64,000 nt of DNA from Paramylibacter ulvae (GCF_014652655.1 NZ_BMZF01000005.1:1-64000); one strand, 5' to 3'. Shown: positions 18,383 to 28,079, counted from the first letter of the stretch. A program made the numbers and translations. The notes: generated from the letters alone by a model not told the origin.

Positions 18383-19473
18383 GATCGCGACCAAGTTGCC
18401 ATGACATCGCCATCGAAATTTTGCATGGATTGCAATGCGAAACGGGGCGCGTCGGATAGCTTTTCAACACCCATTGATGCAAGCGAGGCTGTGCCATCGC
18501 CACCAATTGCAACACCCGCCTGAAATGTGATCAGTTGATCCACCAGATTAGCGCGCAACAATGCAGCGGCGAGTGTGCCGCCGCCCTCACAAAAAATCCG
18601 GGTTAATCCACGTTGGCCAAGCTGTTTTAAAACATCGTATAAATCCAAGCCTTGGGGTGCATAATTGCATTTTATCAAAGATGCTGCATTATCCGCCCAA
18701 GCGGCAGTATCCGCATTTTTCCCATGGCAAAGCCATACTGGGGTATCATTCGCTGTTTGCGACAATCGGCTATCAGTTGGGGTTTTTAGATTGCTATCCA
18801 ACACAATGCGCACTGGATTGCGATCACCCAAACCCACGGTGCGAACGCGCAAATCGGGGTTGTCCGCTAGCGATGTGCCGCGTCCAACCATCACCCCATC
18901 ATGGGTGGCGCGCAACATATGAACATAGGCACGCGACTGTGCGTTGCTGATCCATCGGCTCTCGCCTGTGCGGGTTGCAATGCGCCCATCAATGCTATTA
19001 GCGAGTTTCAATGTCACCATCGGGCGACCATTTGTGATGCGCATAAAAAATCCGATATGCGCGGCATTCGCTTGATCTTTCAGGCATCCGATATCAACAG
19101 TGATCCCTGCGTCGCGCAGCATTTGAAACCCTTTGCCGCTGACCCGTTCATCGGGGTCTTGGGTGGCGCAAACCACACGTTTGATGCCCGCATTAATCAA
19201 CGCCTGTGAACAGGGTGGTGTTTTGCCATGATGCGCACAGGGTTCCAACGTGACATAGGCCGTCGCACCGCGTGCGGCGACACCTGCCTGTGCAAGCGCG
19301 ACAACCTCGCCATGAGGGCGGCCCGTGGGTTGGGTCCATCCGCGCCCCAAAACAATCCCGTCTTTGACAATAACACAGCCCACGGATGGGTTGGGCCAGA
19401 CACGGCCCAATCCGCGCGCACCCAATGCGAGTGCAAGGCGCATCCAGCGTTCATCAATGGAACGCGACGGCAT
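18379..19473 (-). CDS. ribD: Bifunctional riboflavin biosynthesis deaminase/reductase
   Basis: 364 aa. The N-terminal deaminase domain has the zinc site HGEVVALAQAG plus CAHHGKTPPCSQAL; the C-terminal reductase domain starts at about 150 with RPMVTLKLANSIDGRIA and includes GVMVGRGTSLADNPDLRVR and IFCEGGGTLAAALL. It carries out the second and third steps from GTP to riboflavin. The start lies 2 bp after the nrdR stop, the common nrdR-ribD order of alphaproteobacteria. The rest of the pathway genes (ribE, ribH) lie beyond the capsule module. Confidence 0.95.
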   Translation of the reverse strand: MPSRSIDERWMRLALALGARGLGRVWPNPSVGCVIVKDGIVLGRGWTQPTGRPHGEVVALAQAGVAARGATAYVTLEPCAHHGKTPPCSQALINAGIKRVVCATQDPDERVSGKGFQMLRDAGITVDIGCLKDQANAAHIGFFMRITNGRPMVTLKLANSIDGRIATRTGESRWISNAQSRAYVHMLRATHDGVMVGRGTSLADNPDLRVRTVGLGDRNPVRIVLDSNLKTPTDSRLSQTANDTPVWLCHGKNADTAAWADNAASLIKCNYAPQGLDLYDVLKQLGQRGLTRIFCEGGGTLAAALLRANLVDQLITFQAGVAIGGDGTASLASMGVEKLSDAPRFALQSMQNFDGDVMATWSRS

Positions 19474-19475
19474 GG

Positions 19476-19946
19476 TTATTTGTCTTCTTTGGGGGCGGGT
19501 GGGCGCAATTCGTGAACAAAATCCTCGAAATCATCCGCCGCCTGAAAGTTTTTGTAAACTGAGGCAAAGCGGACGTAAGCGACCGTATCAATCCGCGCCA
19601 AAGCGTCCATTACGATTTCGCCGATTTTATCGCTATCAACATCGCTATCGCCAAGGCTTTCAAGGCGGCGCACGATGCCGCTGATCATTTGATCAACGCG
19701 TTCAGGTTCGATTGGGCGTTTTTGCATGGAAATTCGGATCGAGCGATCCAATTTATCACGATCGAAATCTTCGCGTTTGCCGTTCTTTTTCACTACAACC
19801 AAATCGCGCAATTGCACGCGTTCGTATGTCGTAAAACGCCCGCTACATGCGGGGCAGAAACGGCGCCGACGAATGGCGACGTGATCTTCCGCAGGGCGGC
19901 TATCTTTGACTTGGGTGTCGGTATTTCCACAAAACGGACATCTCAT
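19476..19946 (-). CDS. nrdR: Transcriptional repressor NrdR
   Basis: 156 aa. The N-terminal zinc ribbon has [15 protein letters not shown] and [13 protein letters not shown]; the ATP-cone domain follows (about 49-139, [17 protein letters not shown]). NrdR senses ATP/dATP and represses ribonucleotide reductase genes. It starts the nrdR-ribD transcript. The upstream gap to tdk is about 100 bp and would contain its promoter; no NrdR box was confirmed. Confidence 0.96.
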   Translation of the reverse strand: MRCPFCGNTDTQVKDSRPAEDHVAIRRRRFCPACSGRFTTYERVQLRDLVVVKKNGKREDFDRDKLDRSIRISMQKRPIEPERVDQMISGIVRRLESLGDSDVDSDKIGEIVMDALARIDTVAYVRFASVYKNFQAADDFEDFVHELRPPAPKEDK

Positions 19947-20052
19947 TTGGCCTGTTCCTCGATGTTTTCTTCTTTTTATTGTGGATAACTATAAATTATT
20001 TGGCACTGCTTGGGTAGAGTCTATTGCGCAACACTAAATAATGTATGAACGA

Positions 20053-20643
20053 CTAGTTCGCCGTGTCATCACCGATGGCCGCACGCCAGTGTTTTCGACA
20101 CAGCGAAACATAGGTATCGTTGCCGCCAATCAGGATCTGATCACCTGATTTTTGCACTTTCCCATTGGCATCTTTGCGTACAACCATTGTCGCCTTTTTC
20201 CCGCACCAACAGATGGTTTTGACCTCTCGCATTTCATCGGCCATGGCAAGCAATGCGGCGGAACCTGGGAACGCATGACCCAGAAAATCCACGCGCAATC
20301 CATAACACATCACGGGCACGTTCAGATCATCCACTACGCGTGCCAATTGCCAGACCTGATCTGGAGTTAAAAATTGGGCTTCGTCAATGAAAACACAGGC
20401 AAATTCATCGCCGGCCAAGGCGGATTGAATGGTGCCAAACAGATCGGTCTCTTTGGTGTAACGTGTGGCATCTTGGGAAATGCCGATGCGCGAAGCAATT
20501 TTGCCCGCACCAGCGCGATCATCAAATGCAGCCGTGAGCAAAAACGTATCCATGCCCCGTTCGCGATAGTTATAGGATGCTTGCAACAACGCCGTCGATT
20601 TACCCGCATTCATGGTGGAATAATTGAAATATAACTTTGCCAT
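20053..20643 (-). CDS. tdk: Thymidine kinase
   Basis: 196 aa type II thymidine kinase. Walker A is STMNAGKST, the Mg site is FIDEAQFL, and the lasso region ends in a zinc site with CWCGKKA and CRKHW. It phosphorylates thymidine for salvage. ATG 20643 (MAKLYFNYSTMNAGK) matches the family start; the frame runs further upstream to 20721 without a better site. A GGGGG run lies upstream of the ATG. It is on the same strand as nrdR-ribD but separated by about 100 bp. Confidence 0.94.
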   Translation of the reverse strand: MAKLYFNYSTMNAGKSTALLQASYNYRERGMDTFLLTAAFDDRAGAGKIASRIGISQDATRYTKETDLFGTIQSALAGDEFACVFIDEAQFLTPDQVWQLARVVDDLNVPVMCYGLRVDFLGHAFPGSAALLAMADEMREVKTICWCGKKATMVVRKDANGKVQKSGDQILIGGNDTYVSLCRKHWRAAIGDDTAN

Positions 20644-20799
20644 GAACGCCCCCAGATCGCTGTTCAACCCTTGTGGCGGATCACTTGGATTCGGGCAAGG
20701 CTTGGACGCAGAAATATTCAAGAAATTTTGAACGCACGTGCGACGGAAATCAGTTTATGATCCGTATAAATGAAACACCCCCAACAAGGAGAGACCAAA

Positions 20800-21687
20800 A
20801 TGAACAGAATGACCGCAAAGGATTTCGATCAGGAACTGCTTGATTTATATGACTATTATGCCCATGGCATGATGTCGAAACGCGAGTTTTTGGACAAGGC
20901 TGGCAAGTTTGCCGTGGGTGGGATGACTGCTGTTGCCTTGCTCAATATGTTGTCGCCTGATTATGCGATGGCCGAACAGGTCTCGTTTAATGACCCTGAT
21001 ATTTTGGCCAGTTACGAGATCTATAATTCGCCAAACGGGAACGGCGATATCGAAGGTTACATGGTGCGCCCCGCCAATGCGACGGGCAAGTTACCAGCGG
21101 TGTTGGTGATCCATGAAAACCGTGGTTTGAACCCCTATATCAAAGATGTTGCACGCCGCGCTGCCAAGGCTGGATTTTTGGCATTCGCACCTGATGGATT
21201 GTCATCTGTTGGTGGCTATCCTGGCAATGATGTTAAGGGCAAGGAATTACAGGCCACGGTGGATAACGCCAAGTTAATGAACGATTTTTTCGCAGGGTTT
21301 GAACATTTGTTGAACCATGCAGACAGCACCGGCAAGGTTGGCGCGGTTGGTTTTTGTTACGGCGGTGGCGTGTGTAATGCGCTGGCGGTTGCTTACCCTG
21401 AAATGGGGGCATCTGTGCCGTTTTATGGCCGCCAAGCATCCGCCGAGGATGTGCCAAAAATCCAAGCACCATTGTTGTTGCAATATGCCGGTCTTGATGA
21501 GCGCGTGAATGCGGGCTGGCCGGCGTATGAAGCGGCGTTAAAGGAACATGGCAAAACCTATACCGCGCATATTTACGAGGGCGTGAATCACGGTTTCCAC
21601 AACGATTCAACGCCGCGTTATGACGAAGCCATGGCAAAATTGGCATGGGATCGCACGATCGCATTTTTCAACGAACATTTGGCGTAA
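20800..21687 (+). CDS. Dienelactone hydrolase family protein (YghX-like)
   Basis: 295 aa alpha/beta hydrolase. The nucleophile is Cys in GFCYGGGV, the acid is Asp in YAGLDERV and the His lies in [11 protein letters not shown], the Cys-Asp-His triad of dienelactone hydrolases. The N-terminus has [23 protein letters not shown], which resembles a Tat signal except that the second Arg pair is reduced to KR, followed by AMAE as a possible cleavage site. AAGGAGAG at 20786-20793 places the start at 20800 rather than 20770. Natural substrate unknown. It is a single gene. Confidence 0.86.
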   Translation: MNRMTAKDFDQELLDLYDYYAHGMMSKREFLDKAGKFAVGGMTAVALLNMLSPDYAMAEQVSFNDPDILASYEIYNSPNGNGDIEGYMVRPANATGKLPAVLVIHENRGLNPYIKDVARRAAKAGFLAFAPDGLSSVGGYPGNDVKGKELQATVDNAKLMNDFFAGFEHLLNHADSTGKVGAVGFCYGGGVCNALAVAYPEMGASVPFYGRQASAEDVPKIQAPLLLQYAGLDERVNAGWPAYEAALKEHGKTYTAHIYEGVNHGFHNDSTPRYDEAMAKLAWDRTIAFFNEHLA

Positions 21688-21751
21688 AACCAGCGTAGGA
21701 CACGTGTCGGACAACCGTGCGACATGTGTCAGACACCCGTCGGACAGATTG

Positions 21752-22165
21752 TCAGGCGAAATGTGCAACAACGCGGCGTGCATGTGGCGCGTCGCGATGT
21801 TCAAACAGATAAATCCCCTGCCACGTTCCCAGCGCCATGCGCCCGTTTGAAACGGGAATGTTTAATGACACGGGCATCATCGCCGATTTGATATGGGCGG
21901 GCATATCATCAACACCTTCGTAGGTGTGGGTGAGGTATGACATTGATGGATCACTGGTGGGGGGGACAAGACGCGCGAAATAATTGCGCAGATCGATTTG
22001 AACCTCTGGGTCGGCATTTTCTTGGATCAACAATGAGCAAGACGTGTGTCGCACGAATAAGGTTAGCAAGCCGTTACCACATGCCCCTGAAATCTACGAT
22101 TTCACGTCGCGGGTGAATTCATACAACCCTTGGCCGTTGGTGTGGATTGTGAATGTATCCTGCAT
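21752..22165 (-). pseudogene. yjbQ: YjbQ/UPF0047 family gene with an in-frame amber codon
   Basis: Read from ATG 22165, the frame has 138 codons, the normal size for YjbQ proteins (secondary thiamine-phosphate synthase family). The family signatures are present: LFVRHTSCSLLIQENADP, THTYEGVDDMPAHIKSAM and LGTWQGIYLFEHR. Codon 24 is TAG (22094-22096), exactly where relatives have Trp (V-K-S-[W]-I-S-G), so TGG became TAG by one transition. The ATG follows the DUF1304 stop by one base, supporting this start. The part after the stop has no ATG with a ribosome site; a TTG at 22069 is a poor candidate. Either a pseudogene, a sequencing error, or a gene dependent on suppression. Confidence 0.8.
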
Positions 22166-22166
22166 C

Positions 22167-22529
22167 TTATGTGAACCACACGGCCAGCAGGGCGATTGTG
22201 GCAGGAACCGTTTGGACATAGAGGATTTTTTTGGATGCGGTTGCGGCACCAAAGATCCCAGCCACCGCGACAAAGATCAAAAAACACGTTGCCACATTAC
22301 GCGCCCAAACGGGATCGTTGATGAACAGCGCCCAGAGCAATCCAGCCGCCAGAAACGCATTATAAATCCCTTGGTTTGCTGCCATTGATTTTGTTGGTGT
22401 GAACAAATCCTTGGGGAAGCTCGCAAAAACTTTGGGCCCACGTGTTTCCCACGCAAAGATTTCAAACCACGCGATATAAAGGTGGAGAAGAGCGATCAAA
22501 GTAACGAGGATGATGGCGAGCATGGACAT
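22167..22529 (-). CDS. DUF1304 family membrane protein
   Basis: 120 aa with four hydrophobic helices: residues about 3-22, a middle pair around FLAAGLLWALFI and VATCFLIFVAVAGIFG, and the C-terminal VPATIALLAVWF. The segment HLYIAWFEIFAWETRG is typical of DUF1304 inner-membrane proteins, whose function is unknown. ATG 22529 is preceded by AAGGAA; the frame upstream lacks family similarity. It is followed by the interrupted yjbQ gene with a single base between stop and start. Confidence 0.85.
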   Translation of the reverse strand: MSMLAIILVTLIALLHLYIAWFEIFAWETRGPKVFASFPKDLFTPTKSMAANQGIYNAFLAAGLLWALFINDPVWARNVATCFLIFVAVAGIFGAATASKKILYVQTVPATIALLAVWFT

Positions 22530-22607
22530 GGGGTGCGGTTCCTTTTTGAGGAACCTAGCATGTGGGGAAGGTTTGTAAAATAAAACGGAGCGCTTGGTCA
22601 TACGGAG

Positions 22608-23330
22608 TCAGTTTTCAGGCTCAAAAATTTGAATTTTTGATAGCGATGCGTCAAAATTAAGCGCCCAATGTTTTGCGCGGTCTACAAGGCGTGTATCGGC
22701 ATTTATTAGAAAGAACGTTCTTGAACTTCCATATCGAACACGAATAGCTAGTTTGGAATTTAGCTGTTTAATCCAATATTTAATTTCATTCTCATGGCCA
22801 CCTTTGAAGCGTGTATTGTGGTGATAAATTATCGCTGGGCGTCCCCGTGATAATGCGTTCACTTCGGAAACAGGAATTCGTTTCCACATTTTTCGATTTC
22901 CCGATTTGTAGGTACTCGTAAGGCAAAGTCCGTTATCTGGATCGGCAAAAACAATACTACAATCCTGAAGGGTGTTTTGCACTCGATCAAACCATCCCTT
23001 TCGCCATTCGGATCGCTCGCAATAGTTTCCGCTGTTGTTTGATAAAATTTCTCGCGCATAGGCGCGTGCATTCAAAATTTGTAGCTGTTCGATAGAATGA
23101 AGGTTTCGTTGACCTCGATCAATTAATAACTTTAATTTTTTGAAAACAGTTGGATCTTTATTTTCCCATTTATCGGCACCAGCCAAATAAGTGATATGCT
23201 TTCCGTCGTTATTATGCCCTTCGTTGGGATAATAATACCAAGCAATACCAAGATTTCGATCGGTACTTAGGGCATTGATTAGCGAATATTTTGCGTAATC
23301 ACCGATGTCACCTACATACCGATCTTGCAT
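22608..23330 (-). CDS. Uncharacterised 240-aa protein (DRYVGDIGDYAKY type)
   Basis: 240 aa, soluble, no signal peptide or membrane helix. The N-terminus MQDRYVGDIGDYAKYSLINA, the central SIVFADPDNGLCL and a later IIYHHNTRFKGG look like conserved blocks of a widely scattered uncharacterised family, probably an enzyme; I cannot name a function. It begins 3 bases after the rpoD stop with no terminator between, so it would be read from the rpoD transcript. The base composition is visibly more AT-rich than its neighbours, with many TTA and ATA codons, suggesting acquisition by transfer. Accessory or defence roles are possible but unsupported. Confidence 0.75.
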   Translation of the reverse strand: MQDRYVGDIGDYAKYSLINALSTDRNLGIAWYYYPNEGHNNDGKHITYLAGADKWENKDPTVFKKLKLLIDRGQRNLHSIEQLQILNARAYAREILSNNSGNYCERSEWRKGWFDRVQNTLQDCSIVFADPDNGLCLTSTYKSGNRKMWKRIPVSEVNALSRGRPAIIYHHNTRFKGGHENEIKYWIKQLNSKLAIRVRYGSSRTFFLINADTRLVDRAKHWALNFDASLSKIQIFEPEN

Positions 23331-23333
23331 TTT

Positions 23334-25304
23334 TTACTGATCCAAGAAACTCCGCAACTTGCGTGATCGCGACGGATGTTTCAGTTTCCGCAGTGCTTTC
23401 GCCTCAATCTGGCGGATACGTTCGCGGGTTACGCTGAACTGTTGACCGACTTCTTCGAGCGTATGATCCGTGTTCATGCCAATGCCAAAGCGCATGCGCA
23501 GCACGCGTTCTTCGCGTGGGGTCAGGGACGCCAGCACGCGTGTGGTGGTTTCCTTGAGGTTGCCTTGGATTGCGCTATCCAGTGGTAGGATCGCGTTTTT
23601 ATCCTCGATGAAATCGCCCAGTTGTGAATCTTCTTCGTCACCAATGGGTGTTTCCAGCGAAATTGGTTCCTTGGCGATTTTCATCACTTTGCGAACCTTT
23701 TCCAGTGGCATTTGCAGCTTGGCTGCCAATTCCTCGGGCGTGGGTTCGCGACCAATTTCGTGCAACATTTGGCGCCCTGTGCGCACCAATTTGTTGATCG
23801 TTTCGATCATATGCACCGGAATACGGATCGTGCGGGCCTGATCGGCGATGGAACGCGTGATCGCCTGGCGTATCCACCATGTGGCATAGGTTGAAAATTT
23901 GTAACCGCGACGGTATTCGAATTTATCCACCGCTTTCATCAGACCGATGTTACCTTCTTGGATCAAATCAAGGAATTGCAGACCACGGTTGGTGTATTTT
24001 TTCGCAATCGAAATCACCAGACGCAAGTTTGCCTCGACCATTTCTTTTTTGGCGATGCGGGCTTCTTTTTCACCCTTTTGCACTTGGTTCACGATGCGGC
24101 GGTATTCGGGAATATCCACGCCCACATATTGGCCAACTTGTGCCATTTCAGCGCGAAGCTCTTCGGCCTTGTCACGATGCTTTTCAATGAAGAGCTGCCA
24201 GCCGCGCCCGTCTTTTTCGGCGATTTTATCAAGCCAATTTGGATCCAGCTCTTCGCCGCGATAGGCGTCGATGAATTCACGACGGTTGATGCGGCTTTGG
24301 TCGGCCAGTTTCACCATGCCACTGTCCACAGACATGATTTTGCGGTTGATGCCGTAAAGCTGATCAATCAAGGCTTCGATGCGGTTGTTATGCAGGTGAA
24401 GCGAATTTACCTGTTCCACAAGCGTTTTGCGCAGTTTTTGATAGGATTGCTCGGATTTGTCGGAAAACTTTTCGCTTTCGTTCAATGTTGCCGAAATCCG
24501 CACGTCCTGCATATCGGACAGTTTTGCGTAGTTTTTCGCGATTTTTTCCAGCGTGATCAACACTTCTGGTTTTAGCGCTGCTTCCATCGCGGCGAGGGAC
24601 AGATTTGCTTGTTCGTCCTCTTCGTCATCGTCATCATCGGTGCTGATCGGGTTGCCGTCGGCGTCCAATTCCTGTGCTTTTTCGGAATCGTCGCTGTTTG
24701 CGGCTGGGGTCGCTGTGACCTCTTCTTCTTCGCCCTCTTCGAGCGTGTCGCCAAATGTGGTTTCCAGATCAATCACATCGCGCAGCAAGATTTCCTCTTC
24801 CAACAGCTCGTCACGCCAAATGGTGATCGCTTGGAATGTGAGGGGGCTTTCGCACAGGCCTTCGATCATGGTTTTTCGACCCGCTTCGATGCGTTTCGCA
24901 ATCGCGATTTCGCCTTCGCGAGACAACAATTCAACGCTACCCATTTCGCGCAGATACATGCGCACGGGGTCATCTGTGCGATCAAGCGTTGCCTTGCCAG
25001 TTTCGGCCAATGCGATATCTTTTTTGCCATCATCAACGATGGTCACGTCCTTGGGGCCGTCATCTTCGTCGACTTCGTCATCTTCGATAATATTAATGCC
25101 CATTTCGGACAGCATCGACATCACGTCTTCGATTTGTTCGGAGGATACCTGATCGGGGGGCAAAACTTCGTTCAATTCGTCGTATGTGATATAGCCACGC
25201 TCGCGCGCAACGGCGATCATCTTTTTGACGGCGGCTTGGGACATATCGCCCATGCCTTCTTTTGCGTCGCCTTTGTTTTGCTCGTTGGTGTCTTTTGCGG
25301 CCAT
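23334..25304 (-). CDS. rpoD: RNA polymerase primary sigma factor (sigma-70)
   Basis: 656 aa. Region 1.1 is at about 20-95, a highly acidic insert at about 190-235, region 2 at about 420-490 ([34 protein letters not shown]), region 3 after it, and region 4 ends the protein ([20 protein letters not shown]). It directs housekeeping transcription. AAGGAG precedes the ATG. It is downstream of dnaG with a 93-bp gap that holds its own promoter and four GANTC sites, the classical dnaG-rpoD arrangement. Confidence 0.97.
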   Translation of the reverse strand: MAAKDTNEQNKGDAKEGMGDMSQAAVKKMIAVARERGYITYDELNEVLPPDQVSSEQIEDVMSMLSEMGINIIEDDEVDEDDGPKDVTIVDDGKKDIALAETGKATLDRTDDPVRMYLREMGSVELLSREGEIAIAKRIEAGRKTMIEGLCESPLTFQAITIWRDELLEEEILLRDVIDLETTFGDTLEEGEEEEVTATPAANSDDSEKAQELDADGNPISTDDDDDEEDEQANLSLAAMEAALKPEVLITLEKIAKNYAKLSDMQDVRISATLNESEKFSDKSEQSYQKLRKTLVEQVNSLHLHNNRIEALIDQLYGINRKIMSVDSGMVKLADQSRINRREFIDAYRGEELDPNWLDKIAEKDGRGWQLFIEKHRDKAEELRAEMAQVGQYVGVDIPEYRRIVNQVQKGEKEARIAKKEMVEANLRLVISIAKKYTNRGLQFLDLIQEGNIGLMKAVDKFEYRRGYKFSTYATWWIRQAITRSIADQARTIRIPVHMIETINKLVRTGRQMLHEIGREPTPEELAAKLQMPLEKVRKVMKIAKEPISLETPIGDEEDSQLGDFIEDKNAILPLDSAIQGNLKETTTRVLASLTPREERVLRMRFGIGMNTDHTLEEVGQQFSVTRERIRQIEAKALRKLKHPSRSRKLRSFLDQ

Positions 25305-25397
25305 GTGATGCTCCTTAAGCGGTGCGGTGTTCGCGAATCATGCGAATCAGTTAATTATAGGCGAATCAACACGACAGGTGACTGATTCGCAATGCTA
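25305..25397 (-). promoter_or_regulatory. rpoD promoter region with four GANTC sites
   Basis: Reading the minus strand, a perfect TATAAT lies at 25359-25354; no close match to TTGACA is seen at the usual spacing. The 8-mer GCGAATCA occurs on the plus strand at 25333-25340, 25342-25349 and 25361-25368, and inverted at 25383-25390. Each contains a GANTC site, the target of the CcrM methylase of alphaproteobacteria. AAGGAG just before the ATG completes the leader. Confidence 0.65.
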
Positions 25398-27362
25398 TTA
25401 GCGTTTTTTCTTTACCCAAATCTCGTCATCGAGCATTTTTTGAAGCTGATTTTTCAATTCTTGCGTGTTTTCATTGCTTGAACCTTGGTCATCGTCCTCT
25501 GCGCGGATGGCTTTTTCGCGTGCTTGGGTGGATTGTTGGATGCGCCATGTGATGCCCTCATCGGCGAGACCTTGCAAATCTTGCTCTGCTTCTTTTATTT
25601 CGTGGGCAGAGCCGATTAATGCCGCATGTTTATCTAATTCTTCTTTAAGAGTGCGTTCGCTGAATTCTAAATCTGTATTCGCCTTTAAATAGGGATGTTC
25701 GCGCACAGGTTTTAGCGTGAACAGCCGTTCAATGGGGTTATAGCCAAGCTGTTCTGACATCGCTGAAATAAGCGTATCAGAGGCATCTGAATTAGATAGT
25801 TCGATATGTAGCTTTGCCAAGAGGGCGTTTTGAATTTCGTGCAAATCGGGTGTGGAAATTGGACAACGTTCCAGTGCCGTTTCAAATTTTTGCGCCGCCA
25901 ACGGATTGCGGATTGCCGCGGCAAGGATCACAGATTCACGCAATCGCGCCATGCCCTGATCGGTGGGGGATGCCAATAGCGACGATTTGGTGCCTGCAAG
26001 GGCGGGTGCATTGATTGGTTTTCGCGCCGTTCCTGGTTTCCAATTGGGTTGCCACGGGCGATTGGTTCCCGCATTTTTTGGGGCGAATAATGTTGCGCGC
26101 AAATCTTTGATCGCGGCACCATAGTGATTGCGGATTGATCGATCCTGAATGGTTTTGATTGCATTGCGCAGGCTTAAATCCAAGGCGGCACGCCGCTCTG
26201 GGCTGTCGAAAACTTTGCCCTCGATTTCGCGCTGCCACAACAGATCGACCATCGGTTTTGCATCGTTTAGCAGATTTTGCATCGCATCCGCGCCTGATGA
26301 TTTTAACAAATCATCGGGATCAAGCCCCTCTGGCAACACACAGAAACGCAACGATTTTCCAGCCTCAAGCAATGGCAGTGCGAGATCAATTAATCGTAGT
26401 GCCGCGCCCATTCCCGCCTTGTCACCATCAAGGGCAATGATCGGTTCGGGATGGATGCGCCACATCAACGCGAGCTGATCCGCGGTGATCGCAGTGCCAA
26501 GGGGGGCAACCGCGTGGTTAAATCCAAATTGCGCCAATGCGATCACATCCATGTAACCCTCGGCAACAATCAGGCAATCAGCCTTGCCCGCGGCCTCTCG
26601 TGCGGGGGCGTGGTTGTATAATGATTTGCCCTTATCAAATAGCGGGGTTTCGTTGGAATTGAGGTATTTAGCCCGTGCGTTTGGGTCCATCGCCCGCCCG
26701 CCGAATGCAGTACATGCACCTTGGGCATTGCGAATGGGGAACATGATGCGCCCGCGAAAACGATCATACGGATGGCCGCCATCTTCGGGTTTGATCGCCA
26801 TGCCACATTCCACGATTTCATCAATCTTGGCCCCCTTATCCAACAGATGTTTGGTCAATGCGCCGCGATCATTTGGGGCGTATCCCATTTCAAATCGCGC
26901 TTGGATTTCACCGCTTAAACCACGCCCATTGATGTAATCACGCGCAGCAGCACCAGCGCCCGTATTTAATTGCAGACGAAAATATTGCACCGCCTGTTCC
27001 ATAACGCCTGCCAAAACTTTGTTACGGTCATATTTTTCCTGTGCCTTGGGATCACGCGCGGGCATGGGCATGCCTGCTTCGCCCGCCAAAATTTCAATCG
27101 CCTCCATAAAGCCAACATTTTCGGTTTCGCGCACAAATGTGATCGCGTCACCTTTTTGGTGGCAGCCAAAGCAATAATAAAAACCCTTGCGATCATCGAC
27201 GTGAAAACTGGCGGTTTTTTCGGTGTGAAATGGGCAGGGTGCCCAATAATCACCCTTGGCGGCATTGGTTTTTTTCGATTCCCACATCACCTTGCGCCCG
27301 ACAACATCGGACAACGATAAACGATTGCGCAATTCTTCGACAAAACCGGGTGGTAAACTCAT
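25398..27362 (-). CDS. dnaG: DNA primase
   Basis: 654 aa. The N-terminal zinc finger has CPFHTEKTASF and CFGCHQKGDA; the TOPRIM core contains VAEGYMDVIAL and ALDGDKAGMGA; a helicase-binding C-terminal domain follows (about 500-654). It makes RNA primers at the replication fork. ATG 27362 (MSLPPGFVEELRNRLSLSDVV) is the conserved start; the frame upstream overlaps the divergent YjbR gene. First gene of the dnaG-rpoD unit. Confidence 0.96.
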   Translation of the reverse strand: MSLPPGFVEELRNRLSLSDVVGRKVMWESKKTNAAKGDYWAPCPFHTEKTASFHVDDRKGFYYCFGCHQKGDAITFVRETENVGFMEAIEILAGEAGMPMPARDPKAQEKYDRNKVLAGVMEQAVQYFRLQLNTGAGAAARDYINGRGLSGEIQARFEMGYAPNDRGALTKHLLDKGAKIDEIVECGMAIKPEDGGHPYDRFRGRIMFPIRNAQGACTAFGGRAMDPNARAKYLNSNETPLFDKGKSLYNHAPAREAAGKADCLIVAEGYMDVIALAQFGFNHAVAPLGTAITADQLALMWRIHPEPIIALDGDKAGMGAALRLIDLALPLLEAGKSLRFCVLPEGLDPDDLLKSSGADAMQNLLNDAKPMVDLLWQREIEGKVFDSPERRAALDLSLRNAIKTIQDRSIRNHYGAAIKDLRATLFAPKNAGTNRPWQPNWKPGTARKPINAPALAGTKSSLLASPTDQGMARLRESVILAAAIRNPLAAQKFETALERCPISTPDLHEIQNALLAKLHIELSNSDASDTLISAMSEQLGYNPIERLFTLKPVREHPYLKANTDLEFSERTLKEELDKHAALIGSAHEIKEAEQDLQGLADEGITWRIQQSTQAREKAIRAEDDDQGSSNENTQELKNQLQKMLDDEIWVKKKR

Positions 27363-27412
27363 GTTGTGAATATCTGTTTTGTGAACGTCTGATGCAAGTG
27401 TATAGCGATGGT

Positions 27413-27772
27413 ATGGACAGAAAAACTTTTGATGAATATTGCGCAGGGCTTCATGCCAGCGAAAATGTGATCCAATGGGGAAATGCATCGGTTTGGAAAA
27501 TCGGTGGCAAGATTTTTGCGATTTGTTCCAATTGGGGGCAGGGCGCGGGCAATATCAGTTTCAAATGTTCCGATTTGGCGTATCAGGTGTTAACCGATAT
27601 GCCCGACATAATTCCCGCACCATATTTGGCGCGCGCAAAATGGGTGCAATTGGCCGCGCCCGACGCATTGTCGGATGATGAAGTTCGCGCACATATTGAT
27701 GCGGCCTATGACATAATCGTACGAAAATTGACACGGGCGAAACGCGCTGAACTGGGTATTGTCGTGACCTAG
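27413..27772 (+). CDS. MmcQ/YjbR family DNA-binding-fold protein
   Basis: 119 aa of the YjbR-like fold (DUF419): MDRKTFDEYCAGL, QWGNASVWKIGGKIFAI, ISFKCSDLAYQVL and WVQLAAPDALSDDEV are the usual blocks. Function is unknown; the fold resembles the CyaY type. ATG 27413 gives the standard start, with another ATG at 27392 as an alternative; neither has a strong ribosome site. It is divergent from dnaG, only about 50 bp apart, and convergent with the DUF6476 gene. Confidence 0.85.
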   Translation: MDRKTFDEYCAGLHASENVIQWGNASVWKIGGKIFAICSNWGQGAGNISFKCSDLAYQVLTDMPDIIPAPYLARAKWVQLAAPDALSDDEVRAHIDAAYDIIVRKLTRAKRAELGIVVT

Positions 27773-27773
27773 G

Positions 27774-28079
27774 TCATTTCACATTCAGCGTGTGGCGCAA
27801 CGCACCATCGGCACGATTGTAGATCAATATTTGGTCATCATCCGTGACAATCGCATACCAGTCATCCCCTTGGGTAAATGCCGCAGCGTTCGTTCCATCG
27901 GGCAGGGTGATTTCATTCGGTAACGCGATTGTCGCAGGTTCTTGCGAGAAGCGCATGACAAACAGAAAAATCAACGCTACAAAGCCAACGATCATTGTGA
28001 TCAGCAGGATTGTAATCAAGCGACGTAGAAAGCGCAGGTTGGCTGGTTCTGGCATTTCTTCTTGGGACGTTTCGCGCAT
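27774..28079 (-). CDS. DUF6476-like single-pass membrane protein
   Basis: 101 aa. A basic stretch (LRFLRRL) precedes one hydrophobic helix at about 20-42 (ITILLITMIVGFVALIFLFVM), followed by a periplasmic part with the pattern EITLPDGTNAAAFTQGDDWY and QILIYNRADGALRHTL. It resembles a small Rhodobacteraceae family that lies next to rluD. ATG 28079 is supported by AAAGG upstream. Its start codon overlaps that of the divergent rluD. Function unknown. Confidence 0.75.
   Translation of the reverse strand: MRETSQEEMPEPANLRFLRRLITILLITMIVGFVALIFLFVMRFSQEPATIALPNEITLPDGTNAAAFTQGDDWYAIVTDDDQILIYNRADGALRHTLNVK

Noticed and set aside
23958-24575. Long plus-strand frame opposite rpoD
   Set aside because: It is antisense to a clear sigma-70 gene and has no ribosome site or family motif.
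24553-25152. Ser-rich plus-strand frame opposite rpoD
   Set aside because: Low-complexity shadow of Glu/Asp codons.
24609-25385. 258-codon plus-strand frame opposite the rpoD N-terminus
   Set aside because: Its composition mirrors the acidic codons of rpoD on the other strand; no recognisable domain.
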